Assembly (NCBI GenBank): GCA_041874725.1
Contig: CP097466.1
Coordinates: forward strand, 3,968,001 to 4,032,000
DNA length: 64,000 bases
Direction: 5' to 3'
DNA from: Duganella sp. BuS-21
GTDB taxonomy: Bacteria; Pseudomonadota; Gammaproteobacteria; Burkholderiales; Burkholderiaceae_D
The position numbers were made by a program, and so were the translations under genes. The notes beneath the pieces were generated by a model. It did no database searches. It was not told where the DNA came from and saw only the letters and a list, made by a program, of their open reading frames with translations. Below are positions 19,023 through 28,862 of the stretch, in pieces (the first letter of the stretch is position 1; every line of letters begins with the position of its first letter).

Positions 19023-19769
19023 TCACATCGACGACATCAATCGGCCCAGGCCGTCGCGGCGGTCGTTGATGCCGCAGGTGCGCAGCGCGTGCCAATAGGT
19101 GGCGGTGTTGATCGCTATCACCGGCTTGCCCAGCCATACCTCGGCCTCTGCGGCCAGCTTCACCATCGACAGGTTAGTGCCGACCTGAACGATGGCGTCG
19201 ATGTCGTCGCCGTCGATCGCAAGCAGCGTGGTGCGCAGTCGCGCCTCGTCGACCTTGGCGATGTCGGTCCAGCTCTTGCAGCGCAGCGCCACATCGCGCT
19301 TGACCTCAAAACCGCTGTCGTTCAAGAACCGGGTCACATGGGCGTTGGCGGCCGGATAGTACGGCGAAATGAAAGCGACCTTCTTGATCCCGCCGTAGGT
19401 GCGCATGGCGTCGGCCAAGGCCAGCGAGCCGACGCTGATGTCGAGCCCGGTGTAGTCCTGGACCTGTTTGACGAAGGTGTTCGCGCCGTCCAGGCCGCCC
19501 ATGAAAGAGATCGCCGACACGCCCAGCACCAGGTAGTCGGGCTTACAGGTGACGGCGGTGCGCAGGCTGTCGCGCATGCCGTCGCTGATCTTGGCGGCGC
19601 CGGCCATGAAGGCCTCGTCGGACAGCGCCTCGGGATCCTCGACGTAAATGTCGCGGTACTGATTGGTGACCCCGGCGGGACGCATCAATTCCATGTCCGG
19701 CTGCACCACCGTGTTGGTCGATGGGCCGATCACGGCGAACACCTTGCGCCAACCTAAAACGTCCGTCAT
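19023..19769 (-). CDS. arylmalonate decarboxylase / maleate isomerase-like protein lacking the usual cysteines
   Basis: A 248-residue Asp/Glu racemase-superfamily protein closest in layout to arylmalonate decarboxylases and maleate cis-trans isomerases: N-terminal IGPSTNTVVQPDMELMRP, VLGVSAISFMGG near 83-94, and GTNLSMVKLAAEAE near 190-203. Family enzymes use one or two Cys; here the first position reads G-V-S (as the glycine of arylmalonate decarboxylase) and the second, normally in SCGG or ACVQ, reads VQVGTN without Cys. It may catalyse a different reaction or bind a diacid. The start follows AGGAGA; an upstream in-frame extension was rejected. Confidence 0.75.
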   Translation of the reverse strand: MTDVLGWRKVFAVIGPSTNTVVQPDMELMRPAGVTNQYRDIYVEDPEALSDEAFMAGAAKISDGMRDSLRTAVTCKPDYLVLGVSAISFMGGLDGANTFVKQVQDYTGLDISVGSLALADAMRTYGGIKKVAFISPYYPAANAHVTRFLNDSGFEVKRDVALRCKSWTDIAKVDEARLRTTLLAIDGDDIDAIVQVGTNLSMVKLAAEAEVWLGKPVIAINTATYWHALRTCGINDRRDGLGRLMSSM

Positions 19770-19809
19770 GTGATTCTCCTGTGAAACTACTGTCGTGTCG
19801 AAATCTGGA

Positions 19810-20676
19810 TTAGTCGCGCGGTCCGGTCTTGGCCGCTTCCTCCGGCGGCCACACCAGCGGGAAGAACTCACCGCGCGGCTTGGCGCCGATCGGCATGGTG
19901 CTGGTGTCGACACCGACGGTGCCGGAGCCGGTCGCGCCGGGGGTCGGATAGAAGCGCACATCGTCGCCGATCCAGCGGGTGGTGATGGCGACGCGGCGGC
20001 CGAAATTTCCCTTGTTGCCGCTGGCGCCGTGGATCACATATGGGTGCAGGATGATGGCGTCGCCCGGCTCGCAATCCCAGGTAATGATGTTTTCCTTGCC
20101 TTCGCGCACCAGTGCGTCGAAGTCAGGCGTCGCCATCAGGCCCTGGGTTTTCATCAGGTCGGTCGCGTAAAGGCCCTGCGCGGTTTTATGGCTTTTGTCG
20201 ATGAACATCAGACGGCTGCGTTCGGCGCTGCTCGGCGTCATGGCCATCCACAGCGAGCCCAGTTGGTCGCCCTTGAAGGCGAAAGCCGCCACGTCGTGGT
20301 GCCAGCCGGTGCCGGCGCCGGTTTCGCCGTCCGGCGCGCCGTTGTGGATGAAGGTCAGGTCGAACCAGAAACGCAACTGTTTGCTGCCGATCACGCGCGC
20401 CAGCGGCTCGGCCAGCGCCGACTGCAGCATGAATTCGCGGATGGTGTCGATCTCGCGCCACATGTGGCGGATCGTCATGCGTCCTTCGGCCTTGCCGAAA
20501 TTAAGCGACTGCCCTTCCGCGCGCGGCGCGTCGCTCAGTTTCGATACCTCGTCGATGGTGGCGAGGATGCGTTCCACCCACGCGGGGCCCACCAGGCCGG
20601 GCAGGCGCACCACGCCGTGCTCCTCGTAAAAGGCCTTGAATTCCGCGATTTCCTCATCCGAATACTGCTTGATCAT
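19810..20676 (-). CDS. phytanoyl-CoA dioxygenase family protein
   Basis: A 288-residue Fe(II)/2-oxoglutarate oxygenase of the phytanoyl-CoA dioxygenase family. The HxD iron ligands are in TGWHHDVAAF near 137-146, the distal His in LHPYVIHGASG near 210-220, and the 2-oxoglutarate Arg in RRVAITTRW. It would hydroxylate an aliphatic position of the substrate. It starts after AGGAGAGC and lies between the TonB receptor and the decarboxylase-like gene on one minus-strand transcript. Confidence 0.9.
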   Translation of the reverse strand: MIKQYSDEEIAEFKAFYEEHGVVRLPGLVGPAWVERILATIDEVSKLSDAPRAEGQSLNFGKAEGRMTIRHMWREIDTIREFMLQSALAEPLARVIGSKQLRFWFDLTFIHNGAPDGETGAGTGWHHDVAAFAFKGDQLGSLWMAMTPSSAERSRLMFIDKSHKTAQGLYATDLMKTQGLMATPDFDALVREGKENIITWDCEPGDAIILHPYVIHGASGNKGNFGRRVAITTRWIGDDVRFYPTPGATGSGTVGVDTSTMPIGAKPRGEFFPLVWPPEEAAKTGPRD

Positions 20677-20826
20677 GACGCTCTCCTGATATCTCGTTGA
20701 TGCAACCCGGCGCCCACGCCGGGATGATGACGTTACTGTCGCAGATCGGCCGCCCCTGGTCCAACGAGGGCGGCCGTCTGTTCGCCACGCGGTTAGCGCG
20801 CACCGCGCGCCAACCGTCCCGGCGGC

Positions 20827-23274
20827 TTAGAAGCTGTAGTTGACCTGCACGCCGGCAGTGCGCGATGCCGGCAGGTAGGCCAGCGGGTTGGCCACGAAGT
20901 CGTTCAGACGGGTGTTGGTGGCGGCGTAGGACGGCACCCGATTGTCGGTCAGGTTGTTGACGAAGACCGCCACGCGCCATTTGTCGCTCTCGACGCCGGT
21001 GCGCAGGTTGACCACGGTACGCGAACCCCAGTAGCTCAGATTGATCGGCGCCATATACTGCTTGGTTTCATGGCGCGCGTCGACGCGGCCGAAGTACGAC
21101 CAGTTTTCCGATATCGGCGTGATGTAGTTCGCGCCGAGCGAGGTCTGCACCTTGCTGACGCGTTGCGGCGTCAGGCCGGCCAGATTCACCACGCTGCGCG
21201 CGCCTTGCGCGGTCTGGATCGTCACCACGCGCGGGGCGCAGCTCGGGATCGCCGCGCAGGCCGCCGCGTTCGAGAAGTCGTAGCTACCGTTGTCGAACTT
21301 CGGATCGGTGTACGCCACGCCGCCGGTCAACGTCAAGCCGGTTATTGGACGCGCCGTCACTTCCAGCTCCAGGCCCTTGCTGGTGGTCCCGCCGAAGTTG
21401 CGCGTCACCAGGCCCGTGGCGAGTGGATTGTCCGACGGCGCCAGCACCTGCAGGTCCTTCGATGTAATGCGGTAGGCCGCGACGTTCACCTGCAGGCGAT
21501 TGCCAAGGAAACTGTTTTTCGAACCGACTTCGATGGTATCGCTGGTTTCCGGATTGTAGGTCAGTTCCGAAGTGATCGTGGCGCGCGGGTTATAGCCGCC
21601 GGCCTTGGTGCCGTTGGCCGAGCTCAGGTACAGCAGGTTGGCCTTGGTGACTTTCCAGTTCAGCGTGGCGCGGTAGTTGTTATAGCTGAAGCCGGCGTCG
21701 GGCAGGTAGCCAAACGGCCGCACGGTATTGGCCACAGCGGTGCTACGCAGCAGGTCGTACGATTTGTCCTCCTGGGTGTGGCGACCCTCGGCCGAGGCGG
21801 TCAGATTGGGCAGGATGTCGAATTCGCCGCCGAGGAACTCAGACAGCAGTTTGGTTTTGCCGGCGCCGACGGTCTGGTAGGCCTGGCTGAACGAGCCATC
21901 GGCGGTCAGGTACTGCTTGGCGGTGGCGCTGGTCAGGGTCTGGCCGGGCGTCAGCTTCGAGCCGTCGATGCCGATGATGGTCGACGCGATGTTCTTGGCG
22001 TCGAAGTAGTAGAAGCCGCCGGACCAGCGCAGACGTTGATCCTGTTTCGACGACAGGCGGAATTCGCCGCTGAAGTCGTCATTGTTGGCGTCGCTGCCGA
22101 ACAGTTCCGGCAGTGAAACCACGCCGCCATTGGTCAGCGCGAACGGGATTCCGTCGCGGCGACCCGTGAAGTCCGAGAAGCGCTGCTGCGTCACCTTGTT
22201 GTAGCCGAACAGGGCGGAGCCGTCGGCGCCGCCGAAATCATAGGAGACTTTCAGGCTGCCGCTGGTTACCTTGCGGTCGTTGCCCGAGGCGCCGGCGCTG
22301 CCGGCGATCTTGGCCACTTCGACCGATTTGCCGCTGCTGCTGATCTCGCCGCAGTACTGGGTGTACTGACCGGCCGTGACACCGGCGGCGACTTTCGGGC
22401 CGCAGTTGTCTTCCAGGTAGATCGAGGCCGGTTCGTCGAAGAAGTCCTTGCCGTAATACAGCGCGCCGTTGATGACCAGGTCCTTGCTCGGCGTCAGTTC
22501 AAACGACACTTGCGCGTCCTTCTTCTCGTGGCCGCCGGCGCGCAGCTTGGTGACGCTATCCTTGAAGGTGCCGTCGGTGCTGTCGTAACCGATCGCCACA
22601 CGGCCTTTCAGCAGGCCGGGAATGACGCTGCCGCCGACCGAGCCGGTGACCGATTTCATGCCGTATTGGCCGAGCGTGACGCCGACCGTACCGGAGAGTT
22701 TTTCCGGCGGCGGCTTGGACACGTAGTTGATCGCGCCGGCGAAGGCGTTGCGGCCGTACAGCGAGCTGACCGGACCTTTCACCACTTCGATGCGCTCCAG
22801 ATCGATCAGGCCCAGGCTCACCGAGGCCGGGTTGGCCAGGTAGACGCCGTCGAGGAAAATGGCGACGTTCGGATCGCCTTCGCCCAGCTTGGCCATGCCG
22901 CGGATCACCGGCGTCACTTGCGATTCGGTGCCGTCATCGTTGATCGACATGCCCGGCGTCAGCGCCGACAGGTCCTGCAGAGTGCGCACGCCGGCCGCTT
23001 CCAGCGTCGCGCTGCCGAACGCCGAGATGGCCAACGGCACGTCCTGCAGGCGTTCCTTGCGTTTGCGGGCGGTCACCACCACTTCCTGGATCTGCTCCGG
23101 TTGCGCGGCCGGCGCCGCAGCGCTGGCGTTGGCGGCGGCCGTGGTGTCCTGCGCCGTGGCGCTGCCGGCGGCGATGCCAGCGGCCAGCGAAAAGCCGTAG
23201 GCCAGGACCATCCAGCGGGTGCTCGTGCTAAGGCGGGCGGAACGAAGGGAGCTGCTTTGTTGAGTGGTTGTCAT
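20827..23274 (-). CDS. TonB-dependent outer membrane receptor
   Basis: An 815-residue TonB-dependent receptor: signal peptide to about residue 42, a TonB-box-like EQIQEVVVTARKRKERLQ, plug domain (PLAISAFGSATLEAAGVRTL, VPVIRGMAKLG-type segment, YGRNAFAGAINYVSKPP) and a long beta-barrel ending in aromatic Phe (VQVNYSF). It resembles receptors of sphingomonad-type catabolic clusters rather than siderophore receptors. It probably imports the substrate of the surrounding pathway. The start chosen (MTTTQQ) gives a plausible signal peptide; an in-frame start 16 codons earlier is less likely. No TATCC dyad was found upstream. Confidence 0.92.
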   Translation of the reverse strand: MTTTQQSSSLRSARLSTSTRWMVLAYGFSLAAGIAAGSATAQDTTAAANASAAAPAAQPEQIQEVVVTARKRKERLQDVPLAISAFGSATLEAAGVRTLQDLSALTPGMSINDDGTESQVTPVIRGMAKLGEGDPNVAIFLDGVYLANPASVSLGLIDLERIEVVKGPVSSLYGRNAFAGAINYVSKPPPEKLSGTVGVTLGQYGMKSVTGSVGGSVIPGLLKGRVAIGYDSTDGTFKDSVTKLRAGGHEKKDAQVSFELTPSKDLVINGALYYGKDFFDEPASIYLEDNCGPKVAAGVTAGQYTQYCGEISSSGKSVEVAKIAGSAGASGNDRKVTSGSLKVSYDFGGADGSALFGYNKVTQQRFSDFTGRRDGIPFALTNGGVVSLPELFGSDANNDDFSGEFRLSSKQDQRLRWSGGFYYFDAKNIASTIIGIDGSKLTPGQTLTSATAKQYLTADGSFSQAYQTVGAGKTKLLSEFLGGEFDILPNLTASAEGRHTQEDKSYDLLRSTAVANTVRPFGYLPDAGFSYNNYRATLNWKVTKANLLYLSSANGTKAGGYNPRATITSELTYNPETSDTIEVGSKNSFLGNRLQVNVAAYRITSKDLQVLAPSDNPLATGLVTRNFGGTTSKGLELEVTARPITGLTLTGGVAYTDPKFDNGSYDFSNAAACAAIPSCAPRVVTIQTAQGARSVVNLAGLTPQRVSKVQTSLGANYITPISENWSYFGRVDARHETKQYMAPINLSYWGSRTVVNLRTGVESDKWRVAVFVNNLTDNRVPSYAATNTRLNDFVANPLAYLPASRTAGVQVNYSF

Positions 23275-23476
23275 GATCAGGTCCAAGGTAAAGGAAGGAT
23301 GGCTCAAAAATCGTATAAACAAATTACGTCCCTAATGTCTCAAAAACGTCATCAATTTGAAACAATCAATCACCCGAATAATCGTCTGGTGGAGAAATCG
23401 GGGCGCTGCCGCCGGCGCGTTCAACACTGTTGTTCCTATCATGTTTTCATAGCGTCGGCGGCGCCGCCGGATTAGC

Positions 23477-23507
23477 AAAAAAGCGCCATCGGATGGCGCT
23501 TTTTTTT
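23477..23507 (-). terminator. intrinsic terminator after molybdenum hydroxylase operon
   Basis: GCGCCAT-CGG-ATGGCGC with A6 before and T8 after; on the minus strand it ends the transcript of the gene at 23547-25682, and it can act in both directions. Confidence 0.85.
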
Positions 23508-23546
23508 GTTCATTTAACGCGGTTGTAAAACCACACAAGCCTCCCG

Positions 23547-25682
23547 CTACAGCGACAGCTCGGACAACGGCAGCACCCGTACCGGCTTGCCGCTAAGGCG
23601 CGCCAACGCGTTCGCCACCGCCGCCCCGGTGACCACCACCACCGGTTCGCCAACGCCGGTCGGCGCCGCCGTCGAGGGCACGATGTGCACCTCGATCGCG
23701 CGCGGCATCTGGTTCATCCGCAGCACTTGGTAATCGTGGAAATTGCTTTGCTCGACCTGACCGTCCTTGAGCGTTATCTTCCCAAGCAGCGCCACACCGA
23801 AGGCGAAACCCGCGCCACCCTCCACTTGCGCGCGCACGTTGTCGGGATTGAGCACCAGGCCGCAATCGATGGCGCACACCAGCCGCTCCACCTTCACCAC
23901 GCCGTCGGCCACGCTCACCTCCACCACCTGCGCGATGAACGACTTATGCGACTCCTGCACCGCCAGTCCGCGCGCCCTGCCAAGCGCCACCGGGGTGTCC
24001 CAGCCGGCCTTCTCGCAAGCCAGCGCCAGCACCGTCGCCTGACGTGGATGTTTCCCTAGATGGCGCAGGCGGAATGCCAGGGGATCGGCGCCGGCGGCGC
24101 GCGCCAGCTCGTCCATGAATACCTCTTTGCTGAAGGTGGTATGGTTGTAGCCGAGCGCGCGGAACATATGCACCGGCACCTTGGCCGGCGGGTTGACCCA
24201 GTCGACGCTGGCGTCGGCGATGTCGTAGCGGTCGGCCATACTGCCTTCGAGCGCGGTCGGATCGGGCTTGTTCTTGACGCCGGGCTTGGGCGCGCCGAAC
24301 AAGAACGATTGCACCACGATGGTCTGGCTCACGGCGACGATGCGGCCTTCCGCGTCGAGTCCGGCGCGCAGCTTGTGGAAACTGAGCGGGCGATAAAACC
24401 CGCCCTGGATGTCGTCGGCGCGGCTCCACATCATCTTCACCGGATAGCGCGCGCCGGTGGCCTTGACCACCTCCGCCAGCTCCGCGATCCAGTCCGAGGA
24501 AAACGTGGCGCGTCGGCCAAAGCTGCTGCCGGCGTACAACGTGTGTAGACGCACCCGTTGCAGCGGCAGCCCGAGTATTTTCGCCGCCGCCGCCTGGTCG
24601 CCGCTCTGGCTCTGGATACCACCCCAGATCTCGCAGGCGCCGTCGCGCATCTCGCAGACCGCCGACAACGGTTCCATCGGCGCATGCGCCAGATAGGGTT
24701 GTTCGTAGTCGGCCTCGACGATCTTGACCGCGCGGGCGAACGCCGCCGCACTATCGCCCCGCTTGATGTAGGACACCGGATCGGCTTCCAACGCCAGCGC
24801 GCGGAACTGCTCGATGATCTGCGGTGACGAGCGCTGCTCGGCGTCGCTGAAGTCCCACTCCACCACCAGCGCCTGCTGCGCCTCGCGCGCGGCCCAGGTA
24901 TTGTTGGCGACCACGGCGACGCCGTTCGGCACCTGCACCACCTCGACCACGCCTTTGATCTTGCGCGCGGCACCGGCGTCGAAGCGCGCCACCTTGCCGC
25001 CGAAGCGCGGCGATCGCACGATCATCGCGATCTTCTGACCCGGCCGGCGTACATCGATGCCGTAGATGATTTTTCCGCGAGCTTTGTCGGCCACGTCGAG
25101 ACGCGGCAAGACCTTGCCCAGGATCTCGAATTTGGCCGGGTCCTTGAGCGTGACGCTGTCGGCCGCGGGCACCGCCAGCAACGCGGCGGCGCCGGCCAGT
25201 TCGCCGAAGCCGGCTTCGCGGCCGCTCACGTGCCGCAGCCGGCCGCGCGCGACGCCAATCTCGCCGGTCGGCACCCGCCACAGCGCGGCCGCAGCCTGCA
25301 CCAGCATCAGCCGCGCCACCGCGCCGGCGCGGCGATACTGGTCCCAGCTATTCGCGATCGAGGTCGAGCCGCCGGTCGTCTGTGCGCCGAAGGCCAGGTT
25401 TTTGTAAAGCGCCTTGTCGGCCGGCGCGCCCTCGACCCTGATCTGTTCCCATGCGGCGTCGAGTTCCTCGGCGACGATCGAGGCCAGGCCGGTCCAGATT
25501 CCCTGCCCCATGTCGAGATGCTTGGCCAGCACCGTAACGCTGCCGTCGGCGGCGATGCGCAGGAACGGCTGCGCCAGTTGGGGCGCATCGGCGGCGGCGG
25601 TCGCGACCGGCAGCAGCGCCAGCGTCAGGCCGGCGCCGGCCAGCGTGATGAAACCGCGTCGGCTGATGGTGGGGGCGCTCAT
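23547..25682 (-). CDS. molybdopterin-binding subunit, isoquinoline 1-oxidoreductase-like (beta)
   Basis: A 711-residue large subunit of the xanthine oxidase/isoquinoline 1-oxidoreductase group. The N-terminus carries a twin-arginine signal (SRRGFITLAG at 7-16), so the folded enzyme is exported to the periplasm. Segments such as DMGQGIWTGLASIVAEELDA, MFRALGYNHTTFSKEVFMDELA and TGVGEPVVVVTGAAVANAL are typical, the last holding the active-site Glu. Such enzymes hydroxylate N-heterocycles or oxidise aldehydes with water as oxygen source. The start overlaps the stop of the iron-sulfur subunit (ATGA). No FAD subunit or cytochrome gene is adjacent. Confidence 0.92.
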   Translation of the reverse strand: MSAPTISRRGFITLAGAGLTLALLPVATAAADAPQLAQPFLRIAADGSVTVLAKHLDMGQGIWTGLASIVAEELDAAWEQIRVEGAPADKALYKNLAFGAQTTGGSTSIANSWDQYRRAGAVARLMLVQAAAALWRVPTGEIGVARGRLRHVSGREAGFGELAGAAALLAVPAADSVTLKDPAKFEILGKVLPRLDVADKARGKIIYGIDVRRPGQKIAMIVRSPRFGGKVARFDAGAARKIKGVVEVVQVPNGVAVVANNTWAAREAQQALVVEWDFSDAEQRSSPQIIEQFRALALEADPVSYIKRGDSAAAFARAVKIVEADYEQPYLAHAPMEPLSAVCEMRDGACEIWGGIQSQSGDQAAAAKILGLPLQRVRLHTLYAGSSFGRRATFSSDWIAELAEVVKATGARYPVKMMWSRADDIQGGFYRPLSFHKLRAGLDAEGRIVAVSQTIVVQSFLFGAPKPGVKNKPDPTALEGSMADRYDIADASVDWVNPPAKVPVHMFRALGYNHTTFSKEVFMDELARAAGADPLAFRLRHLGKHPRQATVLALACEKAGWDTPVALGRARGLAVQESHKSFIAQVVEVSVADGVVKVERLVCAIDCGLVLNPDNVRAQVEGGAGFAFGVALLGKITLKDGQVEQSNFHDYQVLRMNQMPRAIEVHIVPSTAAPTGVGEPVVVVTGAAVANALARLSGKPVRVLPLSELSL

Positions 25683-26140
25683 GCCTTGCCTTTCAGCGCG
25701 GCGGCGGCGCTGTGGATCGCGGCGCGGATGCGCGCATAGGTTGCGCAACGGCAGATGTTGCCGGACATCGCGTCGTCGATTTGCGCATCGGTCGGCGCCG
25801 GCGTCGCCTGCAGCAGCGCCTGCGCCGACATCAACTGGCCGGACTGGCAGTAGCCGCATTGGGCCACCTGGTGCTGGACCCACGCCGCGCGCAAGGCCAA
25901 CGCCACCTTTCCCGCCACGCCTTCTATGGTGGTGATGCGGGCCTTTGCCAGGCCGCCGACCGGGGTCACGCAAGAGCGCACCGGTTGGCCGTCGACATGC
26001 ACGGTGCAGGCGCCGCACAGGCCCATGCCGCAGCCGAATTTACTGCCGGTGAGCCCGACTTCGTCGCGCAATGCCCACAGCAGCGGCATTGCAGGGTCCA
26101 CGTCGAGTTGATGCTGCTTGCCATTGATCTTCAATTTCAT
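25679..26140 (-). CDS. [2Fe-2S] subunit, isoquinoline 1-oxidoreductase-like (alpha)
   Basis: A 153-residue iron-sulfur subunit. The plant-ferredoxin cluster is CGMGLCGAC (Cys37, 42, 45) with Cys57, and the second [2Fe-2S] site is QCGYCQSGQ with NICRCATYARI. It passes electrons from the Mo site of the downstream subunit to an unknown acceptor. It lacks a signal peptide, as expected if it is carried out with the Tat-tagged partner. The promoter region contains a perfect TATCCG-N5-CGGATA dyad about 70 bases upstream. Confidence 0.93.
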   Translation of the reverse strand: MKLKINGKQHQLDVDPAMPLLWALRDEVGLTGSKFGCGMGLCGACTVHVDGQPVRSCVTPVGGLAKARITTIEGVAGKVALALRAAWVQHQVAQCGYCQSGQLMSAQALLQATPAPTDAQIDDAMSGNICRCATYARIRAAIHSAAAALKGKA

Positions 26141-26207
26141 GCCACCTCCGGAGTCTGCTTTGATTGAACGCCGGCGGTCGCCTCCGGCGCAAGCCGCATC
26201 GCCGGTC

Positions 26208-26224
26208 TATCCGCCTGGCGGATA
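26208..26224. promoter_or_regulatory. operator-like dyad TATCCG-N5-CGGATA (site 5)
   Basis: TATCCGCCTGGCGGATA is a perfect inverted repeat between the MFS gene stop and the [2Fe-2S] subunit start, placing an internal promoter and operator before the molybdenum hydroxylase genes. Confidence 0.7.
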
Positions 26225-26229
26225 GCGCG

Positions 26230-27456
26230 TTATTCGGCGCCGTTGCCGCGCAGTGGCAGCCAGGCCAGCCAGGCACTGAGCAAGGCGGCACAGATGCCGA
26301 ACCAGCCCAGCCAATCCATGCGCACCAGCGCGCCGCCGGGCGCGGTGTACAGCACTTGACCACACACCAGCAGTATCAGCGCCGAAGCGGCCTGGTTGTT
26401 GGCGCCGATCAGCGACATGAATCGGCCGCGGTTGCCGGCGCGCGAGGCCAGTGAGTTGATCGTTTGGATCAGCACGAAACGCGCGCTGACGCAGGCCATG
26501 AAGACACAGAACATCAGCATCGGCGCCAGCGTGGTCCCGGTCTGCACGAAGAACAGGTAGAAGGCCGGCACCGTCAGTACGCTGACGCCCCAGAACATGC
26601 GGACCGCGCCCAGCCTGTCCGATAAATGACTGGCCAGCTGCGACCCGGCCAGCCCGGCGACACCGCCGGCCGACCAGATGAATTTCAGGTCCGACTGCGG
26701 CACGCCCAGGTTGTACACCAGGTAGGACGCCAGGTTCGACGCCAGCGCATGGGTGCTGGCGAACACCAGCCCGGTGGCACCCAGCGCCATCAGCGTCGAG
26801 CGCTGCGCCAGCATGCCGCGGAAATCCGCCCAAACCTCGCGGCCGTTCTGGCGCGACAGATGGCCCAAGCGGTTCGGCAACAGCAGCGCCGCGCCGAGCG
26901 CCAGCGCCAAGCCCAGCAGGCCTGCCAGCAGGAACATCACGCGCCAGCCGACCCATTCCGCGGTGACCAGCGCCAGCGGGACGCCGAGGATGATGGCCAG
27001 GCCGGAGCCGGCCGCCACCGCGCCGATCGCGCGGCCACGCACCTCGACCGGTGCGGTGTCCCCGATCACCGCCAGTCCCAGCGCGGCGGCCGGACCTCCG
27101 CACAAGCCGGCTATGAAGCGACACCACATCAGACCTTCCAGGCTGCTGGCCAGGGCCGCCATGCCGGTGGCGACCGCCAAGCCTCCGAGCGCGACCGACA
27201 GCGCCACGCGCCGCTCGAAGCGGTCGAGGAACAACGAACCTATCAGGCCGGCGATCGCGGCCGCCGCGAGGAAACTACTATTCAGATAACCGAGATGATC
27301 GGTGGGAAATCCAAGCGCATCGGATAGCATCGGACCCAGCGGCAAGAGCATCGATCCTTCCAGCGCCACGAAGAACTGCACCGCCGCCACCAGAGCGGCG
27401 CATTTGACAACCAGCGGCCAATCCGTTGCCGGCGCCGCGACTACACACTGTGACAT
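26230..27456 (-). CDS. MFS transporter (copy 1)
   Basis: A 408-residue protein with about 12 hydrophobic helices and the MFS loop motif LDRFERRVALS after helix 2, plus GDTAPVEVRGRAIG in the middle. It has the drug/metabolite or AraJ-like single-polypeptide layout. Located directly downstream of another MFS gene, 7 bases apart, it probably moves the substrate or an intermediate across the inner membrane. Substrate cannot be read from sequence. Confidence 0.88.
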   Translation of the reverse strand: MSQCVVAAPATDWPLVVKCAALVAAVQFFVALEGSMLLPLGPMLSDALGFPTDHLGYLNSSFLAAAAIAGLIGSLFLDRFERRVALSVALGGLAVATGMAALASSLEGLMWCRFIAGLCGGPAAALGLAVIGDTAPVEVRGRAIGAVAAGSGLAIILGVPLALVTAEWVGWRVMFLLAGLLGLALALGAALLLPNRLGHLSRQNGREVWADFRGMLAQRSTLMALGATGLVFASTHALASNLASYLVYNLGVPQSDLKFIWSAGGVAGLAGSQLASHLSDRLGAVRMFWGVSVLTVPAFYLFFVQTGTTLAPMLMFCVFMACVSARFVLIQTINSLASRAGNRGRFMSLIGANNQAASALILLVCGQVLYTAPGGALVRMDWLGWFGICAALLSAWLAWLPLRGNGAE

Positions 27457-27463
27457 AGGGTTC

Positions 27464-28825
27464 CTAGGACTGGCTGACGGGACGTTTGAACACTGCGCGG
27501 TCGCCCGACTTGAACACCAGATAGGCGCCCAGCACAGCGAACAGCAGGTTCAGTATTCCCACCAGCACGAACGGCGCCGAGTAGCCCACCGAGTCGAACA
27601 GGTGGCCGCCGATGAAGCTGATGAACACTACGCTGACGATACCGACCATGGAGAACATGCCCATCGCCGCGCCACGCAGCTCGCCAGGGGCCTCTTCGCC
27701 AAACACCGACTGCGAACTGATGATCAGCGCACTTTCAGTAATGCCAATGGCGGCGACCACCAGGTGGATGCCCAAGCCCATGACATCGCTGATGAACAGC
27801 GTTGCGCACAGCGAGGTGCCGGTCAGCGCCAGCGACAGCACCAGCAGAATGGTGCGGTTGACCCGGTCGGCCACCAGGCCGAACAACAGCGGTGAAACCA
27901 GGGTGGCGATCTTGAACACTGCAAGCAGCGTGCCGGCGGTCTTGAGCGCATCGACGCTACTGACGCCCTGCCCCGAGGCCGCGTTGATCACCCACAGTGA
28001 CATGAACGACAGGATCACGGCATAATCCGAGCGGATCACAAAGCCCATCATGACCACCAAGCCGAAGCGTGGATTTTTCCGGGCGTGCGCCAGCACCTTC
28101 TGATAATCGCTCTTGAATCCGGCCAGCGCCTGGGAGATGGTCTTTTTCTCGCCCGCGCCGACCGGAGGTTTCGGATTTTTCAGGAACAGCGCGCCCAGCA
28201 CCAGGCCGATCACCCCGAAGCCGGCCACCGCCCAGCACGCATAGCGCCCGGCCAGCGCCGGCGAGACGCCATTGGCGACCAGCGCCGCCGGAATCCGTGC
28301 GCCGAGCCAGCCGACCACGATCGCGCCGGCGATGCCCTGCACCACGATCATCAGGCCGGTGAACTTGCCGCGCGAGCCGTTGTCAGGAAAATCAACCATC
28401 ATCGTCGCGCCGCCGGCAGTGTGCGCGCTCCACGCCACGCCATACAGGAACTGCGCGCAGAACAGCATCGTCAGCGTGCTCGATAACGGGTACACCGACA
28501 GGCAAATGCAGTAGCCGCACAGCGCCATCAACAGCACTTTGCGGCGGCCGATGCGGTCGGCCAGCGCCCCCCAGACGCCGACGCACAGCAGCATCGCCAG
28601 TTGCTGAACCGTCGCCAGGTTGCCCGCAGTGACACCTTGCTGGTTACGCGGAATGTGCAGGATCTCGTTGAAGATATAGGCCTGCACCAGCGGCAGGAAG
28701 TTGAGCATGCAGATCGCCGCGATGATAACGATCAGGAAAATACCGATCTGGGCCGGCGCGACGCCGGGGGCCAGTTTGATCGGACCGAGGAAGCGTTGGG
28801 CTGGTGGCGCGGTCTGGCTGCTCAT
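27464..28825 (-). CDS. MFS transporter (copy 2)
   Basis: A 453-residue 12-helix MFS protein with the motif GALADRIGRRKVLL after helix 2 and a longer central loop. It resembles aromatic-acid or sugar-acid type permeases, and is not closely similar to its MFS neighbour. It follows the FAD hydroxylase gene by 37 bases. Together with the TonB receptor it gives the island its own route across both membranes. One of the two carriers may export an intermediate. Confidence 0.88.
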   Translation of the reverse strand: MSSQTAPPAQRFLGPIKLAPGVAPAQIGIFLIVIIAAICMLNFLPLVQAYIFNEILHIPRNQQGVTAGNLATVQQLAMLLCVGVWGALADRIGRRKVLLMALCGYCICLSVYPLSSTLTMLFCAQFLYGVAWSAHTAGGATMMVDFPDNGSRGKFTGLMIVVQGIAGAIVVGWLGARIPAALVANGVSPALAGRYACWAVAGFGVIGLVLGALFLKNPKPPVGAGEKKTISQALAGFKSDYQKVLAHARKNPRFGLVVMMGFVIRSDYAVILSFMSLWVINAASGQGVSSVDALKTAGTLLAVFKIATLVSPLLFGLVADRVNRTILLVLSLALTGTSLCATLFISDVMGLGIHLVVAAIGITESALIISSQSVFGEEAPGELRGAAMGMFSMVGIVSVVFISFIGGHLFDSVGYSAPFVLVGILNLLFAVLGAYLVFKSGDRAVFKRPVSQS

Positions 28826-28862
28826 GGCGTATCCTTGATAAAAAACGATGATGGTCGATGCA

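Noticed and set aside
20720..20815. GC-rich inverted repeats between the TonB receptor and the dioxygenase gene as a terminator
   Set aside because: CGGCCGCCC/GGGCGGCCG can pair but the loop is long and there is no T-run; the genes are likely cotranscribed.
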